Source: Microbacteriaceae bacterium VKM Ac-2855 (GTDB lineage: Bacteria > Actinomycetota > Actinomycetes > Actinomycetales > Microbacteriaceae). From it: a stretch of 64,000 nt of DNA. The stretch lies in the NCBI GenBank assembly GCA_013204985.1, contig JABMLG010000009.1:124001-188000 (forward strand), in the 5' to 3' direction. The notes beneath the pieces were generated by a model, which searched no databases, was not told where the DNA came from, and worked only from the letters and a program-made list of their open reading frames with translations. This document shows positions 1 to 8,395 of the stretch, piece by piece (position 1 is the first letter of the stretch; each line of letters opens with the position of its first letter). The translations under genes were made by a program, and so were the position numbers.

Positions 1-91
1 GGACGAGGATGTACCGCCCGAGGCCGCCGCCGGCCGAGCGTTTGCGCTTCGCGGGCGCCGCGGTCGGCGGAGTCAGGGTCGCTGTCGACAC
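1..91 (-). CDS. ABC transporter permease, N-terminal fragment (cut by window edge)
   Basis: Only the first 30 codons are present. The GTG start at 91..89 has AAAGG six bases upstream. The peptide begins with a Thr/Pro-rich stretch, then a basic patch (AKRKRS), then GLGRYILV, which is how the first membrane helix of DppB/OppB-type permeases usually opens. It lies 75 bases downstream of a family 5 binding-protein gene on the same strand, the usual order for an oligopeptide importer. The permease call is inferred mainly from that context; the body of the protein is outside the window. Confidence 0.6.
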   Translation of the reverse strand, partial: MSTATLTPPTAAPAKRKRSAGGGLGRYILV

Positions 92-122
92 AGGATGCCT
101 TTCAGGTTCTGGTGCAGAGGAA

Positions 123-156
123 GGGCCGGTGCGCATCCTGCGATGCGCACCGGCCC
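123..156 (-). terminator. Perfect hairpin between binding-protein and permease genes
   Basis: The 14-base arms 123-136 and 143-156 (GGGCCGGTGCGCAT and its complement) pair perfectly around a 6-base loop. The hairpin sits between the stop of the binding-protein gene (167) and the permease start (91), with no strong T tract. In importer operons a hairpin here usually gives partial termination or protects the upstream message, so that the binding protein is made in excess. The structure is seen directly; the role is inferred. Confidence 0.65.
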
Positions 157-166
157 CCGATCGAAA

Positions 167-1804
167 CTAGCCCTTCGCGAGGGCGCCGTAGCGGAACTTG
201 AACGAGGCGTCGAGGGTGTCCTCGGTGCCGGTGACCGTCGTCCCGACGATAGCGACCTGCGAGCCCTGCAGATACGGGATGGTCGAGAGCTGAGCCGCGA
301 CCTTGTCCTGGATCTCCTCGATGATCGCGGTGCGGGCGCCCGCATCCGTCGTCGAGACCTGCTGCGCGATGAGGTCCTGCACCTCGGCGTCGTCGAAGTG
401 GTTCGCGAGGAAGTTCTCCTTGATGAAGAACGGCGACAGGTAGTTGTCGGCGTCGGAGTAGTCCGGGAACCAGCCGAGCTGGTACTCGGGATACACGTCC
501 GTCGTGCGGTCCTTCGAGTACTGCACCCACTCGGTGGTCTGCAGGTTCACCGTGAAGAGACCGCTCGACTCGAGCTGGTCCTTGATCAGCGCGTACTCGT
601 CGCCCGAGGACGGACCGTAGTGGTCGTTCGAGTACTGCAGGTTCAGCGTGACCGGGCCGGTGATGCCGGCCGCGTCGAGGGTCGCCTTCGCCTTGTCGGC
701 GTCGGGGCCGCCGTTGCCGTCTCCGTAGAGCGACTTGAGCGATTCGGTCGCACCGGTCAGACCGGCCGGAACGTAGGAGTACAGCGGGGTGTAGGTGCCC
801 TTGTAGACCTGGTCGGCGATCTCGTCGCGGTCGATGAGGTCGGCCGCCGCCTGACGGACGGCGAGCGCCTTGGCCGCGTCGGCCTCGGGGGTCGTCGCGC
901 CGAACGGCTGCGTGTCGAAGTTGAAGACGATGTAGCGGATCTCGCCGCCGGGTCCGTCGACGACCTTCACCTTGTCGTTGCCGCGGAGGTCCTCGATGTC
1001 GGTCGCCGAGAGGCTGCGGAACGCGACATCGATGTTGCCCTCCTGGATGTCCAGCTTGAGGTTGCTCGCATCGGCGTAGTACTTCACGTTGATCGTGTCG
1101 GTCTTGGCCGCCCCCAGAACACCGTCGTAGTCGGCGTAGGCCTTGTACTGGATGAGGTTGTTGAAGTCGTAACTGGCGATCGTGTACTGGCCGGCGAAGG
1201 CATCCGCGTCGATAATGTCCTTGTCATCGGTCAGAGCGTCGGCGGCGAAGACCTCTTCGTCGACGATCGGGCCCGCGGGGCTCGACAGGATCTGCGGGAA
1301 GGTCTGGTCGTTCTCCGACTTCAGCGTGAAAACGACGGTGGTGTCGTCGGGCGCCGCGACACTGTCCATGTTCGCCAGGAGCGAGGACGGCCCGTTCTCA
1401 TCAGCGATCGCGACCTGCCGGTCGAAGCTGAACTTCACGTCCGAGGAGGTGAGGTCGTGGCCGTTGGCCCATTTCAGCCCCTCCTTCAGCTTCACCGTGT
1501 ACTCGGTGGGGCTGGTGAACTCGGCCGACTCGGCGATGTCGGGCTCGACGTCCGGGCTGCCGTACGGAGTGTTCATCAAGAACGGGAAGACCTGGTTCAT
1601 CACGGCGAAGGAGCCGTTGTCGTACGAACCGGCCGGGTCGAGAACCGTGATCTTGTCGGTGGTGCCGATGGTGAGGGCGCCGCCGGCGGAGCCGCCGGAG
1701 CCGCCGGAACCTCCGCCGGAGCAGCCGGCGAGAACGAGCGTCGCGGCGGTCATTCCCGCGGCTGCGATGAGCGCGCGCTTGCCTCGGGTGGATGCGGATG
1801 ACAT
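167..1804 (-). CDS. Peptide/nickel-type ABC transporter substrate-binding lipoprotein (SBP family 5)
   Basis: A 545-residue extracellular solute-binding protein of the oligopeptide family. Residues 1-28 form a lipoprotein signal with lipobox LAGC (Cys28), followed by a Gly/Ser linker. Family hallmarks include KLKEGLKWANGHDLTSSDVKFSFDR near residue 105 (the shortened piece WANGHDLTSSDVKFS is diagnostic) and a C-terminal region with multiple substrate-pocket residues. It would capture peptides or similar solutes and pass them to the permease encoded just downstream. The ATG start is preceded by AGGAAGAGG. Substrate cannot be told from sequence. Confidence 0.9.
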   Translation of the reverse strand: MSSASTRGKRALIAAAGMTAATLVLAGCSGGGSGGSGGSAGGALTIGTTDKITVLDPAGSYDNGSFAVMNQVFPFLMNTPYGSPDVEPDIAESAEFTSPTEYTVKLKEGLKWANGHDLTSSDVKFSFDRQVAIADENGPSSLLANMDSVAAPDDTTVVFTLKSENDQTFPQILSSPAGPIVDEEVFAADALTDDKDIIDADAFAGQYTIASYDFNNLIQYKAYADYDGVLGAAKTDTINVKYYADASNLKLDIQEGNIDVAFRSLSATDIEDLRGNDKVKVVDGPGGEIRYIVFNFDTQPFGATTPEADAAKALAVRQAAADLIDRDEIADQVYKGTYTPLYSYVPAGLTGATESLKSLYGDGNGGPDADKAKATLDAAGITGPVTLNLQYSNDHYGPSSGDEYALIKDQLESSGLFTVNLQTTEWVQYSKDRTTDVYPEYQLGWFPDYSDADNYLSPFFIKENFLANHFDDAEVQDLIAQQVSTTDAGARTAIIEEIQDKVAAQLSTIPYLQGSQVAIVGTTVTGTEDTLDASFKFRYGALAKG

Positions 1805-2103
1805 ATCCGTCTACCTCTTCCTGGTAAGGGATTCGGATGCGGCGCCCGGCCCCGCGACGCAAGGATCCGTCGCGTGCACGGCTCTGAGCGCTCGCATTGC
1901 TGTCCCACAGGTCTAACACAGAGCCGTCGTCGCACAGGGTGAGCGCTCTCCGCGCCGCCGGATCTTCACACGACCGCAACAATGCGCGGGGTGCCGCTTC
2001 GTTCCGGAGCATCGAGCATGGAACCGAGCGGATGCATCGATCCGGCGCACTTCCCGCAGCATCGATGCGGCTCGGCGGCAGCGACCGCGGAACGCGTCGC
2101 CGT
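1805..2103. other. Intergenic region upstream of the binding-protein gene
   Basis: About 300 bases between the binding-protein start and the 3' end of dnaG. Apart from the ribosome binding site AGGAAGAGG just before 1804, I see no gene, no good hairpin after dnaG and no convincing -35/-10 pair. The importer promoter is presumably here. Confidence 0.4.
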
Positions 2104-3960
2104 TCAGTCGGGGCGCAGGGCGCGGCGTTCGGTCTCGAGCTCGGCGATGCGGATGTTCAGCGCGCGCGCCATCACCGGATCGGCGGAGGCGCGCTGCATG
2201 GCACCGAGCAGTTCGGCCTTCTCTCGAACGAGGTCGCGTTCGAGCATCGAGGTCGCCACGCTCTTCGCGTAACCCTCGAGTTTGTCCTCCCGTGTCTCGG
2301 GGATCGGCGCGACGGCGAGCTGTCGCACGATGGACGCGTACGGGCCCGGCACCTCTCGGGTGACGTGCTCCACCCAATCGGCGCGCTCGCAGTGCTCGAC
2401 ACTGGCCATCACGGCGTCGCGAACGACGCGGAGGGTGTCGTTCAGCATGGTCGCCTGAGCGGCGCGGGCGAGGAGTTCGCGGCCCATCTGCTGCGGCAGT
2501 TGCAGCATCGCCATCAACACGTCGCGTTCCATCCGCGTGCCGATGTCGGCCGGCAATTCGGCCATCTGCGCGCCCGGCGGGCCGGCGTTCTCGGCCGGTG
2601 CGGATGCAGACTCGTCGCGCGGCGCTCCGTTGCGGATGCGCGTCGCAGCGCTGCGCACCGCGGCGTTCACCTCGGTCATGTCCAAGCCCAGCATCCGGGC
2701 GAGTTCGCGGCTGTAGCCGGGTCGCAGCGCGGGATCGCGGATCTCCGCGATGATGGGCGAGGCGGCGCGGAGTGCCGCGATCCGGCCCTCCACGGTCTCG
2801 AGGTTGTACTGACCGAGCGTCTGGCGCAGCATGAACTCGAACATCGGCTTCTTCTCGTCGATGAGCCGGCGCACGGCGTCGTCGCCCCGGTTCAGACGCA
2901 GGTCGCAGGGATCCAGACCCTCCGGGGCGACGGCGACGAAGGTCTGAGCCGCGAAGCGCTGCTCCTCGGCGAAGGCGCGAACCGCGGCCTTCTGCCCGGC
3001 CGCATCCGGGTCGAAGGTGAAGACCACCTCGCCCACCCCGCTCTCGTCGCCGAGCACACGGCGCAGCACCTTGATGTGGTCGACGCCGAACGACGTGCCG
3101 CAGGTGGCGACCGCCGTGGTGATACCGGCGAGGTGGCACGCCATCACGTCGGTGTAGCCCTCGACCACCACGACCTGGTGTCCGCGCGAGATGTCGCGCT
3201 TGGCGAGATCGAGACCGTAGAGCACCTGCGCTTTGTGATAGACGGGCGTCTCGGGGGTGTTCAGGTACTTGGGCCCCTTGTCCTCCTCGAGCAGACGACG
3301 CGCACCGAAGCCGACCGTGGCACCCGTCACGTCGCGGATCGGCCAGACCAGCCGGCCTCGGAAGCGGTCGTACACCCCGCCGCGGTCGTTCGACGAGACG
3401 ACACCCGAGAGTTTGAGCTCCTCATCCGTGAAGCCGCGCTTCTTGAGGTGGTTGTACAACTCGTCCCAGCTGTTCGGGGCGAAGCCGACTCCGAAGCGAT
3501 CGGCGGCGGCCTTGTCGAAGCCGCGCTCACCGAGGAACTGTCGACCGATGTCGGCGATCGGAAGGGCCAATTGCGCGCGGAAGAATTCTTCGGCCGCGGC
3601 GTTCGCGGCGATCAATCGGGCACGGTTGCCTCGCTCCTCCTTCGGAGCGTCACCGTCTTCGTAGTGCAGCGAGTAGCCGAGCTTCGCGGCGAGGCGCTCC
3701 ACCGTCTCGCTGAAACTCGTGTGATCCATCTTCATGATGAAGCTGTAGACGTCACCCGACTCCTGGCAGCCGAAGCAGTGGTAGAAACCGGCTTGCGGAC
3801 GCACGTGGAAGCTGGGGCTGCGCTCGTCGTGGAAGGGGCACAGGCCCTTCAGCGAGCCGACGCCGGCCGACTTCAACGTGACGTAATCGCCCACCACATC
3901 CGCGATGTTGGTGCGGGACTTGACCTCTTCGACGTCACTCTGCTTGATCCGGCCCGGCAC
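2104..3960 (-). CDS. dnaG: DNA primase
   Basis: A 618-residue primase that makes RNA primers at the replication fork. The N-terminal CHC2 zinc finger is intact (Cys41, His44, Cys62, Cys65). The TOPRIM catalytic core has Glu267 in EGYTDV and the acidic DPDAAG motif at 318-323. The C-terminal third carries the helicase-binding region, weakly conserved as usual. The start is a GTG placed six bases after TAAACT with no Shine-Dalgarno, so a leaderless transcript is likely. The neighbouring importer is on the same strand but about 300 bases away. Confidence 0.97.
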   Translation of the reverse strand: MPGRIKQSDVEEVKSRTNIADVVGDYVTLKSAGVGSLKGLCPFHDERSPSFHVRPQAGFYHCFGCQESGDVYSFIMKMDHTSFSETVERLAAKLGYSLHYEDGDAPKEERGNRARLIAANAAAEEFFRAQLALPIADIGRQFLGERGFDKAAADRFGVGFAPNSWDELYNHLKKRGFTDEELKLSGVVSSNDRGGVYDRFRGRLVWPIRDVTGATVGFGARRLLEEDKGPKYLNTPETPVYHKAQVLYGLDLAKRDISRGHQVVVVEGYTDVMACHLAGITTAVATCGTSFGVDHIKVLRRVLGDESGVGEVVFTFDPDAAGQKAAVRAFAEEQRFAAQTFVAVAPEGLDPCDLRLNRGDDAVRRLIDEKKPMFEFMLRQTLGQYNLETVEGRIAALRAASPIIAEIRDPALRPGYSRELARMLGLDMTEVNAAVRSAATRIRNGAPRDESASAPAENAGPPGAQMAELPADIGTRMERDVLMAMLQLPQQMGRELLARAAQATMLNDTLRVVRDAVMASVEHCERADWVEHVTREVPGPYASIVRQLAVAPIPETREDKLEGYAKSVATSMLERDLVREKAELLGAMQRASADPVMARALNIRIAELETERRALRPD

Positions 3961-3966
3961 CGTTTC

Positions 3967-3972
3967 AGTTTA
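3967..3972 (-). promoter_or_regulatory. dnaG -10 box, leaderless layout
   Basis: On the minus strand TAAACT is followed by six bases and the GTG start of dnaG. The spacing puts the transcription start at the start codon. No convincing -35 box was found. Confidence 0.45.
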
Positions 3973-4031
3973 CGGGCGGGCTCGGACGCGTGGTGCCGGT
4001 GCGGCGAACCGGGTGACGTCCGCCGGTGTCC

Positions 4032-4081
4032 TTGACCCTGTGGAGGAGCGGACGTACGGTGTAAGAGGTCACTTACGTAAG
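4032..4081 (+). promoter_or_regulatory. Promoter and palindromic operator of the arsR-type operon
   Basis: TTGACC (4032-4037), a 17-base spacer and TACGGT (4055-4060) form a good promoter. Just downstream, CTTACGTAAG (4072-4081) is a perfect palindrome, and GTAAG/CTTAC (4061-4065 and 4072-4076) form a second, overlapping inverted repeat. Position across the expected transcription start suits an autorepressor site for the ArsR-type protein encoded next. The sites are seen; the repressor assignment is inferred. Confidence 0.65.
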
Positions 4082-4092
4082 AAGGTGGTTAC

Positions 4093-4452
4093 GTGCCCGT
4101 CGATCAGCTCAGCGTCGCTTTCAGCGCCCTCGCCGACCCGACGCGGCGCGACATCCTGAGCCGATTGCGCGGCGGACCAGTGACCGTGAGCGAACTCGCC
4201 GCGAATTACACGATCAGCCGACCAGCGGTCTCGCAGCACCTCAAGGTGCTGGAGGCGGCCGGATTGATCGCCCGCTCTCCGCGCGCGCAGTGGCGCGAGT
4301 GCGCGCTCGAAGCCGGCGGCCTCGATGAGGCCACCCGCTGGCTCGAACAGCAGCGGAACGAGTGGTCGAGCCGACTCGACGACCTCGCCGAGCATCTCGC
4401 GTCCCGCGGGCATGCCGGCTCCACGACCGAAACGGAAGAAGGACGACCATGA
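4093..4452 (+). CDS. ArsR-family winged-helix regulator
   Basis: A 119-residue helix-turn-helix repressor. The core LADPTRRDILSRL then SRPAVSQHLKVLEAAGLI is typical of the ArsR group that controls SRPBCC (AHSA1) genes; no metal-binding Cys pair is visible, so it is unlikely to sense arsenic or heavy metals. The GTG start has AAGGTGG upstream. Its stop overlaps the next gene's ATG (ATGA), so the pair is translationally coupled. It probably represses its own operon through the palindrome at 4072-4081. Confidence 0.9.
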   Translation: MPVDQLSVAFSALADPTRRDILSRLRGGPVTVSELAANYTISRPAVSQHLKVLEAAGLIARSPRAQWRECALEAGGLDEATRWLEQQRNEWSSRLDDLAEHLASRGHAGSTTETEEGRP

Positions 4453-4910
4453 TCGACGAAGCTCTGGGATTCACCCTGGTACGACTGCTGGACGCGACAC
4501 CCGAGGCACTGTGGGCGGCATGGACCGAGGAGGACGAACTCGCGCAGTGGTGGCATCCGACGGGTGCGCGCACGCCGCGCGAGTCGGTACATGTCGACCT
4601 TCGAGTCGGCGGCGGCTACACCTACACGATGGTCGACGAGGCGAGCGGCAACGAGGTCGTCACCGGGGGCGTCTACCTCGAGATCACGCCGATCACCAAA
4701 CTCAGGTTCACGTGGGGCGAGCCCGACGCCGATCCGGACGACTCCCCGGTCGTGACCGTCACGATCGAACCGTTGGGCGACCTCACCCGGCTGACCTTCG
4801 ACCTCCGCGGTGTCGAGGGGTCCGCCGGCGATCAGTTCTTCTTCGACGGTTGGGCGAGTGCGCTCGATGTGCTGGTCGAACACCTGGGGCAGAACGAAGT
4901 GCGAGGATGA
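4449..4910 (+). CDS. SRPBCC (AHSA1-type) domain protein
   Basis: A 153-residue single-domain protein of the START-like/AHSA1 fold (LLDATPEALWAAWTEEDELAQWW, then GGVYLEI and LRFTWG). Such proteins bind hydrophobic ligands; the exact ligand is unknown. ArsR-SRPBCC pairs are common in actinobacteria. It overlaps the regulator upstream and the flavoprotein-like gene downstream by four bases at each end, indicating one transcript and coupled translation. Confidence 0.88.
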   Translation: MIDEALGFTLVRLLDATPEALWAAWTEEDELAQWWHPTGARTPRESVHVDLRVGGGYTYTMVDEASGNEVVTGGVYLEITPITKLRFTWGEPDADPDDSPVVTVTIEPLGDLTRLTFDLRGVEGSAGDQFFFDGWASALDVLVEHLGQNEVRG

Positions 4911-5395
4911 CGCCTGACGCGATCCTCTCACTCCTGAACGAGGATCCATTCGCGCTTCGGCTGCTGAACTCGACGATCCCGGCGCGGCTCGCCTACATCG
5001 CGCTCGACGGCACGCCGCGAGCGGTCCCGATCGGCTATCTGTGGAACGGTCGCTCCTTCGTGATGTCGACACCGGACATCGCGCCGAAGGTCGCCGCCCT
5101 GCAATCGAATCCGGCCGTAGCGCTCACGATCGACACCGACACGCATCCGCCGGTCGTGCTGCTCGTCCGGGGCACGGCCGAGCTGACCTTCGTCGACGGC
5201 GTCGTCCCGGAGTTCCTCGAGGGCAGCCGCCGCGTGGTGCCTGCCGAGGACTGGGACGGTTTCGAACGGCAGGTCACCGCGCTCTACGATCGCATGGCGC
5301 GCATCGAGATCACTCCGACCTGGGCGAAGGTGCTCGACTTCGAGACACGAGCGCCCGAGACCGTGATGAAGCTCGCTGCGGCGAAGGGCCTGTAG
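4907..5395 (+). CDS. Pyridoxamine 5'-phosphate oxidase-like (split beta-barrel) protein
   Basis: A 162-residue protein starting at ATG 4907, inside the stop of the previous gene. The pattern ARLAYIALDGTPRAVPIGYLW followed by PKVAALQSNPAVALTIDT is that of the FMN- or F420-binding split-barrel oxidoreductases. Whether it binds FMN or F420, and its substrate, cannot be told. Context suggests that the three-gene unit handles a small hydrophobic or redox-active compound. Confidence 0.8.
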   Translation: MTPDAILSLLNEDPFALRLLNSTIPARLAYIALDGTPRAVPIGYLWNGRSFVMSTPDIAPKVAALQSNPAVALTIDTDTHPPVVLLVRGTAELTFVDGVVPEFLEGSRRVVPAEDWDGFERQVTALYDRMARIEITPTWAKVLDFETRAPETVMKLAAAKGL

Positions 5396-5428
5396 CAGCG
5401 CAACGGTTGCGGAGCAGCGCTGTGCTAC
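5392..5428. terminator. Bidirectional hairpin between convergent genes
   Basis: GTAGCA (5392-5397) pairs with TGCTAC (5423-5428), with GCGC/GCGC extending the stem after a 2-base bulge. It contains the stop codons of both the oxidase-like gene and dgt, so it can end transcripts from both sides. Confidence 0.5.
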
Positions 5429-6684
5429 TTCACCGTGACGAGCCGCTCGTACCAGCTCAGGGCGCTCTGGTCGGTGAGGTTGGCGACCTGGTCGACCACG
5501 ACCCTGCGCTGCTGCGTCTCGGTTTCGGCTCGGCGCCAGTCCTCCGCGAACCCCGGCTCTAGCGCGCCCGCACCCCGGTCGAGCAGGGTGTCGGCCAGGC
5601 GGAGCAACACCTCGCGCTGCTGCGCGTAGATCGGTTGCCGCGTGTTCCGCGACATCACGAACGTCGCCACGATGCCCTTCAGCACCGCGATCTCGGCCTG
5701 CTGCTCGCCCGGAACCACGACGTGGCCGCCGAATCGCACCAGGTCAGGATGCGCGAACGCGTCCCGCGTGGCCTGCGTCGCGGCGCCGGCGAAGCGGCCG
5801 ATCAACTGGCTGGTGAGGTTCTTCAACCTGGCCTGATCCCGGCGTGAGCCATCCCAGGTGTCGATCCACACATCGAGATCGTCGAGTCGATCGAAGGCGG
5901 CGATCAGCTCGTCGTGCGACACCTCTCCGCCCACCCAGGAGTGCATCGACTGGACCAACTCGTCGTGATCCACGCGCGAGCCCAGAGCGGCGACGTCGAT
6001 GTAACCCGATACGACAGCGTCCTCGAAGTCGTGCACCGAATAGGCGATGTCGTCCGAGAGGTCCATCGCCTCGGCCTCGATGCACCGCACGCCGTCGGGC
6101 GCGCCGGAGCGCATCCACGCGAAGGCCGCCGCATCGTCGTCGTAGAAGCCGAACTTGGCACGACCGGAGGGATCCGCCACGGAGCGCGTGTCGGGCCAGG
6201 GATACTTGCAACTCGCATCCAGGCTCGCTCGCGTGAGGTTCAGGCCGTAGGGGCGCTCATCATCGCCGAACACTTTCGCCTCGAGCCGGGTCAGCAGACG
6301 GAAGGTCTGCGCATTGCCCTCGAAGCCGCCGATGTCGGCCGCCCATGCGTTCAACGCCTTCTCGCCGTTGTGACCGAACGGCGGGTGGCCGATGTCGTGC
6401 GCGAGGCACGCGGTGTCGACCACATCCGGGTCCAGATCCAGGCTCGTCGCCAGCTCGCGGCCGATCTGCGCCACCTCGAGCGAGTGGGTCAGTCGATTGC
6501 GAGCGAAGTCGACCCCGGCCGTGGGGCTGAGCACTTGCGTCTTCGCGGCGAGGCGCCGCAAGGACGACGAGTGGAACAGTCGGGCGCGGTCGCGAGCGAA
6601 ATCGGAACGGCGGGAGTAGTGCTCCTCGGGGAGGAAGCGCTCGGTGTCGACGAGCGAGTACCCCCACAGCGTGCGATCATCCAC
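5425..6684 (-). CDS. dgt: Deoxyguanosinetriphosphate triphosphohydrolase-like protein
   Basis: A 419-residue HD-domain enzyme of the dGTPase family, which removes triphosphate from dNTPs and lowers the dNTP pool. The HD signature is clear: RLTHSLEVAQIGREL and LAHDIGHPPFGHNGE. The GTG start at 6684 overlaps the end of dusB by eight bases, so it is probably translated by coupling; there is no good separate ribosome binding site. Longer versions of this frame reach back into dusB and are not credible. Confidence 0.92.
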   Translation of the reverse strand: MDDRTLWGYSLVDTERFLPEEHYSRRSDFARDRARLFHSSSLRRLAAKTQVLSPTAGVDFARNRLTHSLEVAQIGRELATSLDLDPDVVDTACLAHDIGHPPFGHNGEKALNAWAADIGGFEGNAQTFRLLTRLEAKVFGDDERPYGLNLTRASLDASCKYPWPDTRSVADPSGRAKFGFYDDDAAAFAWMRSGAPDGVRCIEAEAMDLSDDIAYSVHDFEDAVVSGYIDVAALGSRVDHDELVQSMHSWVGGEVSHDELIAAFDRLDDLDVWIDTWDGSRRDQARLKNLTSQLIGRFAGAATQATRDAFAHPDLVRFGGHVVVPGEQQAEIAVLKGIVATFVMSRNTRQPIYAQQREVLLRLADTLLDRGAGALEPGFAEDWRRAETETQQRRVVVDQVANLTDQSALSWYERLVTVK

Positions 6685-7831
6685 CGCTGTTGAAGATCTC
6701 GGCGGCGGACACCTCGGCGGCGGTGGCCGAGTCGAGCTCGCGGGATGCGAGCCAGTTCTCCGGCAGGGCGGGCTTCTTCGGGGTACCGGCACGGCCGCGC
6801 TGGCCCTCTGCCGCTTCACCCGGATACGGCATGGACCCGTCGAGCGTGGCGAGCAGGTCGTCGAGGTGCGCCAGCGTGTCGACGGTGGCGAGACTCGCCC
6901 GCAGATCTCCGCCGACGGGGTAGCCCTTGAAATACCACGCGACGTGCTTGCGGATGTCGCGGCAGCCGCGTTCCTCGCTCTCGAAGAACTCGCAGAGCAG
7001 CTCGGCGTGGCGGCGGAACGCCTCGGCGACCTGGCCGAGCGTGGGGCGGAAGCGCGTGCTCTCGCCGCGGAACGCCGCGTCGAGATCACCGAAGAGCCAG
7101 GGGCGACCGAGGCAGCCGCGCCCGACGACGACGCCGTCGCATCCGGTCTCGCTCATCATCCGCAGCGCGTCTTCAGCCGACCAGATGTCGCCGTTGCCGA
7201 GCACCGGGACGCCGGTGACGGTTTCTTTCAAGGTGGCGATCGCAGACCAGTCGGCGTGGCCGCTGTAGAACTCGGAGGCGGTGCGAGCGTGCAGCGCGAT
7301 CGAGGCGACCCCGGCGCCCTCGGCGGCCCGGCCGGCCTCGAGATAGGTGAGGTGATCGGCGTCGATGCCCTTCCGCATCTTGATGGTGAGAGGGATGTCG
7401 CCCGCCGCCGTGACGGCACCCTCGACGATCTGGCGGAACAGCGGCAGCTTCCAGGGCAGCGCAGCTCCCCCGCCCTTGCGGGTCACCTTGGGAACCGGGC
7501 AACCGAAGTTGAGATCGATGTGGTCTGCGCGATCTTCGGCGACGAGCATCGTGACCGCCTCGGAGACCGTCTTCGGGTCGACGCCGTACAGCTGGATCGA
7601 ACGCGGAGTCTCGGACGGGTGATGCCGAATGAGACGCATCGACTCGGGAGTGCGCTCGACCAGCGCACGCGAGGTGATCATCTCGCTGACGTACAGACCG
7701 GCGCCGAACTCGCGGCAGAGTCGGCGGAAAGCGGTGTTGGTGATACCCGCCATCGGCGCGAGCACAACGGGTACGTCGAGCTCGATCGGGCCGATGCGCA
7801 GGGCCGGCGTGGCGAGGACAGTGGAAGACAT
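6677..7831 (-). CDS. dusB: tRNA-dihydrouridine synthase B
   Basis: A 384-residue FMN enzyme that reduces uridines in tRNA. The TIM-barrel opening VVLAPMAGITNTAFRRL, the catalytic-loop motif LNFGCPVPKVTRKGGG (active Cys) and HARTASEFYSGHADW are all present. ATG at 7831 fits family N-termini; an in-frame TTG at 7840 has AGGAT at better spacing and is the alternative. A short inverted repeat CACAG/CTGTG at 7845-7857 lies in the gap to the divergent YbaK-type gene. dgt follows with overlap. Confidence 0.95.
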   Translation of the reverse strand: MSSTVLATPALRIGPIELDVPVVLAPMAGITNTAFRRLCREFGAGLYVSEMITSRALVERTPESMRLIRHHPSETPRSIQLYGVDPKTVSEAVTMLVAEDRADHIDLNFGCPVPKVTRKGGGAALPWKLPLFRQIVEGAVTAAGDIPLTIKMRKGIDADHLTYLEAGRAAEGAGVASIALHARTASEFYSGHADWSAIATLKETVTGVPVLGNGDIWSAEDALRMMSETGCDGVVVGRGCLGRPWLFGDLDAAFRGESTRFRPTLGQVAEAFRRHAELLCEFFESEERGCRDIRKHVAWYFKGYPVGGDLRASLATVDTLAHLDDLLATLDGSMPYPGEAAEGQRGRAGTPKKPALPENWLASRELDSATAAEVSAAEIFNSGG

Positions 7832-7894
7832 CGGAATCAATTGTCACAGATCCTGTGTTAGTGAGGGTGGGGACGACGCTCGAGAGGGAAGAAC

Positions 7895-8395
7895 ATGACG
7901 GACACGGCGGCTGTTGAGGACGGATCAGCGCGATTCGAGGCGGATGCGGCGGCCCGCGGCCTCGAGGTCGAGATCGTCGAGCGTCCAGCGGCGCGCAGCC
8001 TGTTCGAGGCGGCCGAGCTGCTCGGGATCGAACCGTCCGACATCGTCAAGTCGCTCGTCGTCAAGCGCAAGGACGGCACGTTCCTCTTCGCACTCATACC
8101 GGGCGGCCGCCAGATCTCGTGGCCGAAGCTGCGCGCACTGGTCGGGGTGAACAAGCTGCAGCTGCCGGATGAGGGCCAGGCGCTGGCAGCGACGGGGTAC
8201 TCCCGCGGTACGATCGTGCCGATCGGCTCCACAACCGCGTGGCCGGTCTTCGCCGACGAGTCGATCGTCGGCAAGCGGATCGCCCTGGGTGCGGGAGCCC
8301 CCGGGCGCAGCGCCTTCGTCGGCGCGGACGCCCTGCTCGCCTCGTTCGAGGCGACCGTCGCCGACATCAGCGACCCGGAGATCCCCCGCTCCTAG
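7895..8395 (+). CDS. YbaK/EbsC-type aminoacyl-tRNA deacylase
   Basis: A 166-residue protein with the YbaK fold, a trans-editing hydrolase that removes wrongly attached amino acids (often Cys or Pro/Ala) from tRNA. Seen here: GIEPSDIVKSLVVKRKDGTFLFALIPGGRQI, with the conserved Lys that positions the tRNA acceptor, and a C-terminal GAGAPGRSAFV strand. GAGAGGGAAG precedes the ATG. Its last codons overlap by four bases with the convergent small gene at 8392. Confidence 0.85.
   Translation: MTDTAAVEDGSARFEADAAARGLEVEIVERPAARSLFEAAELLGIEPSDIVKSLVVKRKDGTFLFALIPGGRQISWPKLRALVGVNKLQLPDEGQALAATGYSRGTIVPIGSTTAWPVFADESIVGKRIALGAGAPGRSAFVGADALLASFEATVADISDPEIPRS

Noticed and set aside
95-1801. Long plus-strand frame opposite the binding-protein gene
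   Set aside because: Antisense shadow: Arg/Val-rich composition, no family match, and the minus-strand lipoprotein is clear. The same applies to the long frames opposite dnaG, lepA, leuS, cydA and the GH3 gene.
4036-4052. 17-base match (CCCTGTGGAGGAGCGGA) with 40406-40422
   Set aside because: Exact but isolated; in one place it is the spacer of a promoter, in the other it lies between genes. A chance match of this length in a GC-rich 64 kb window is not excluded and no structure is shared.
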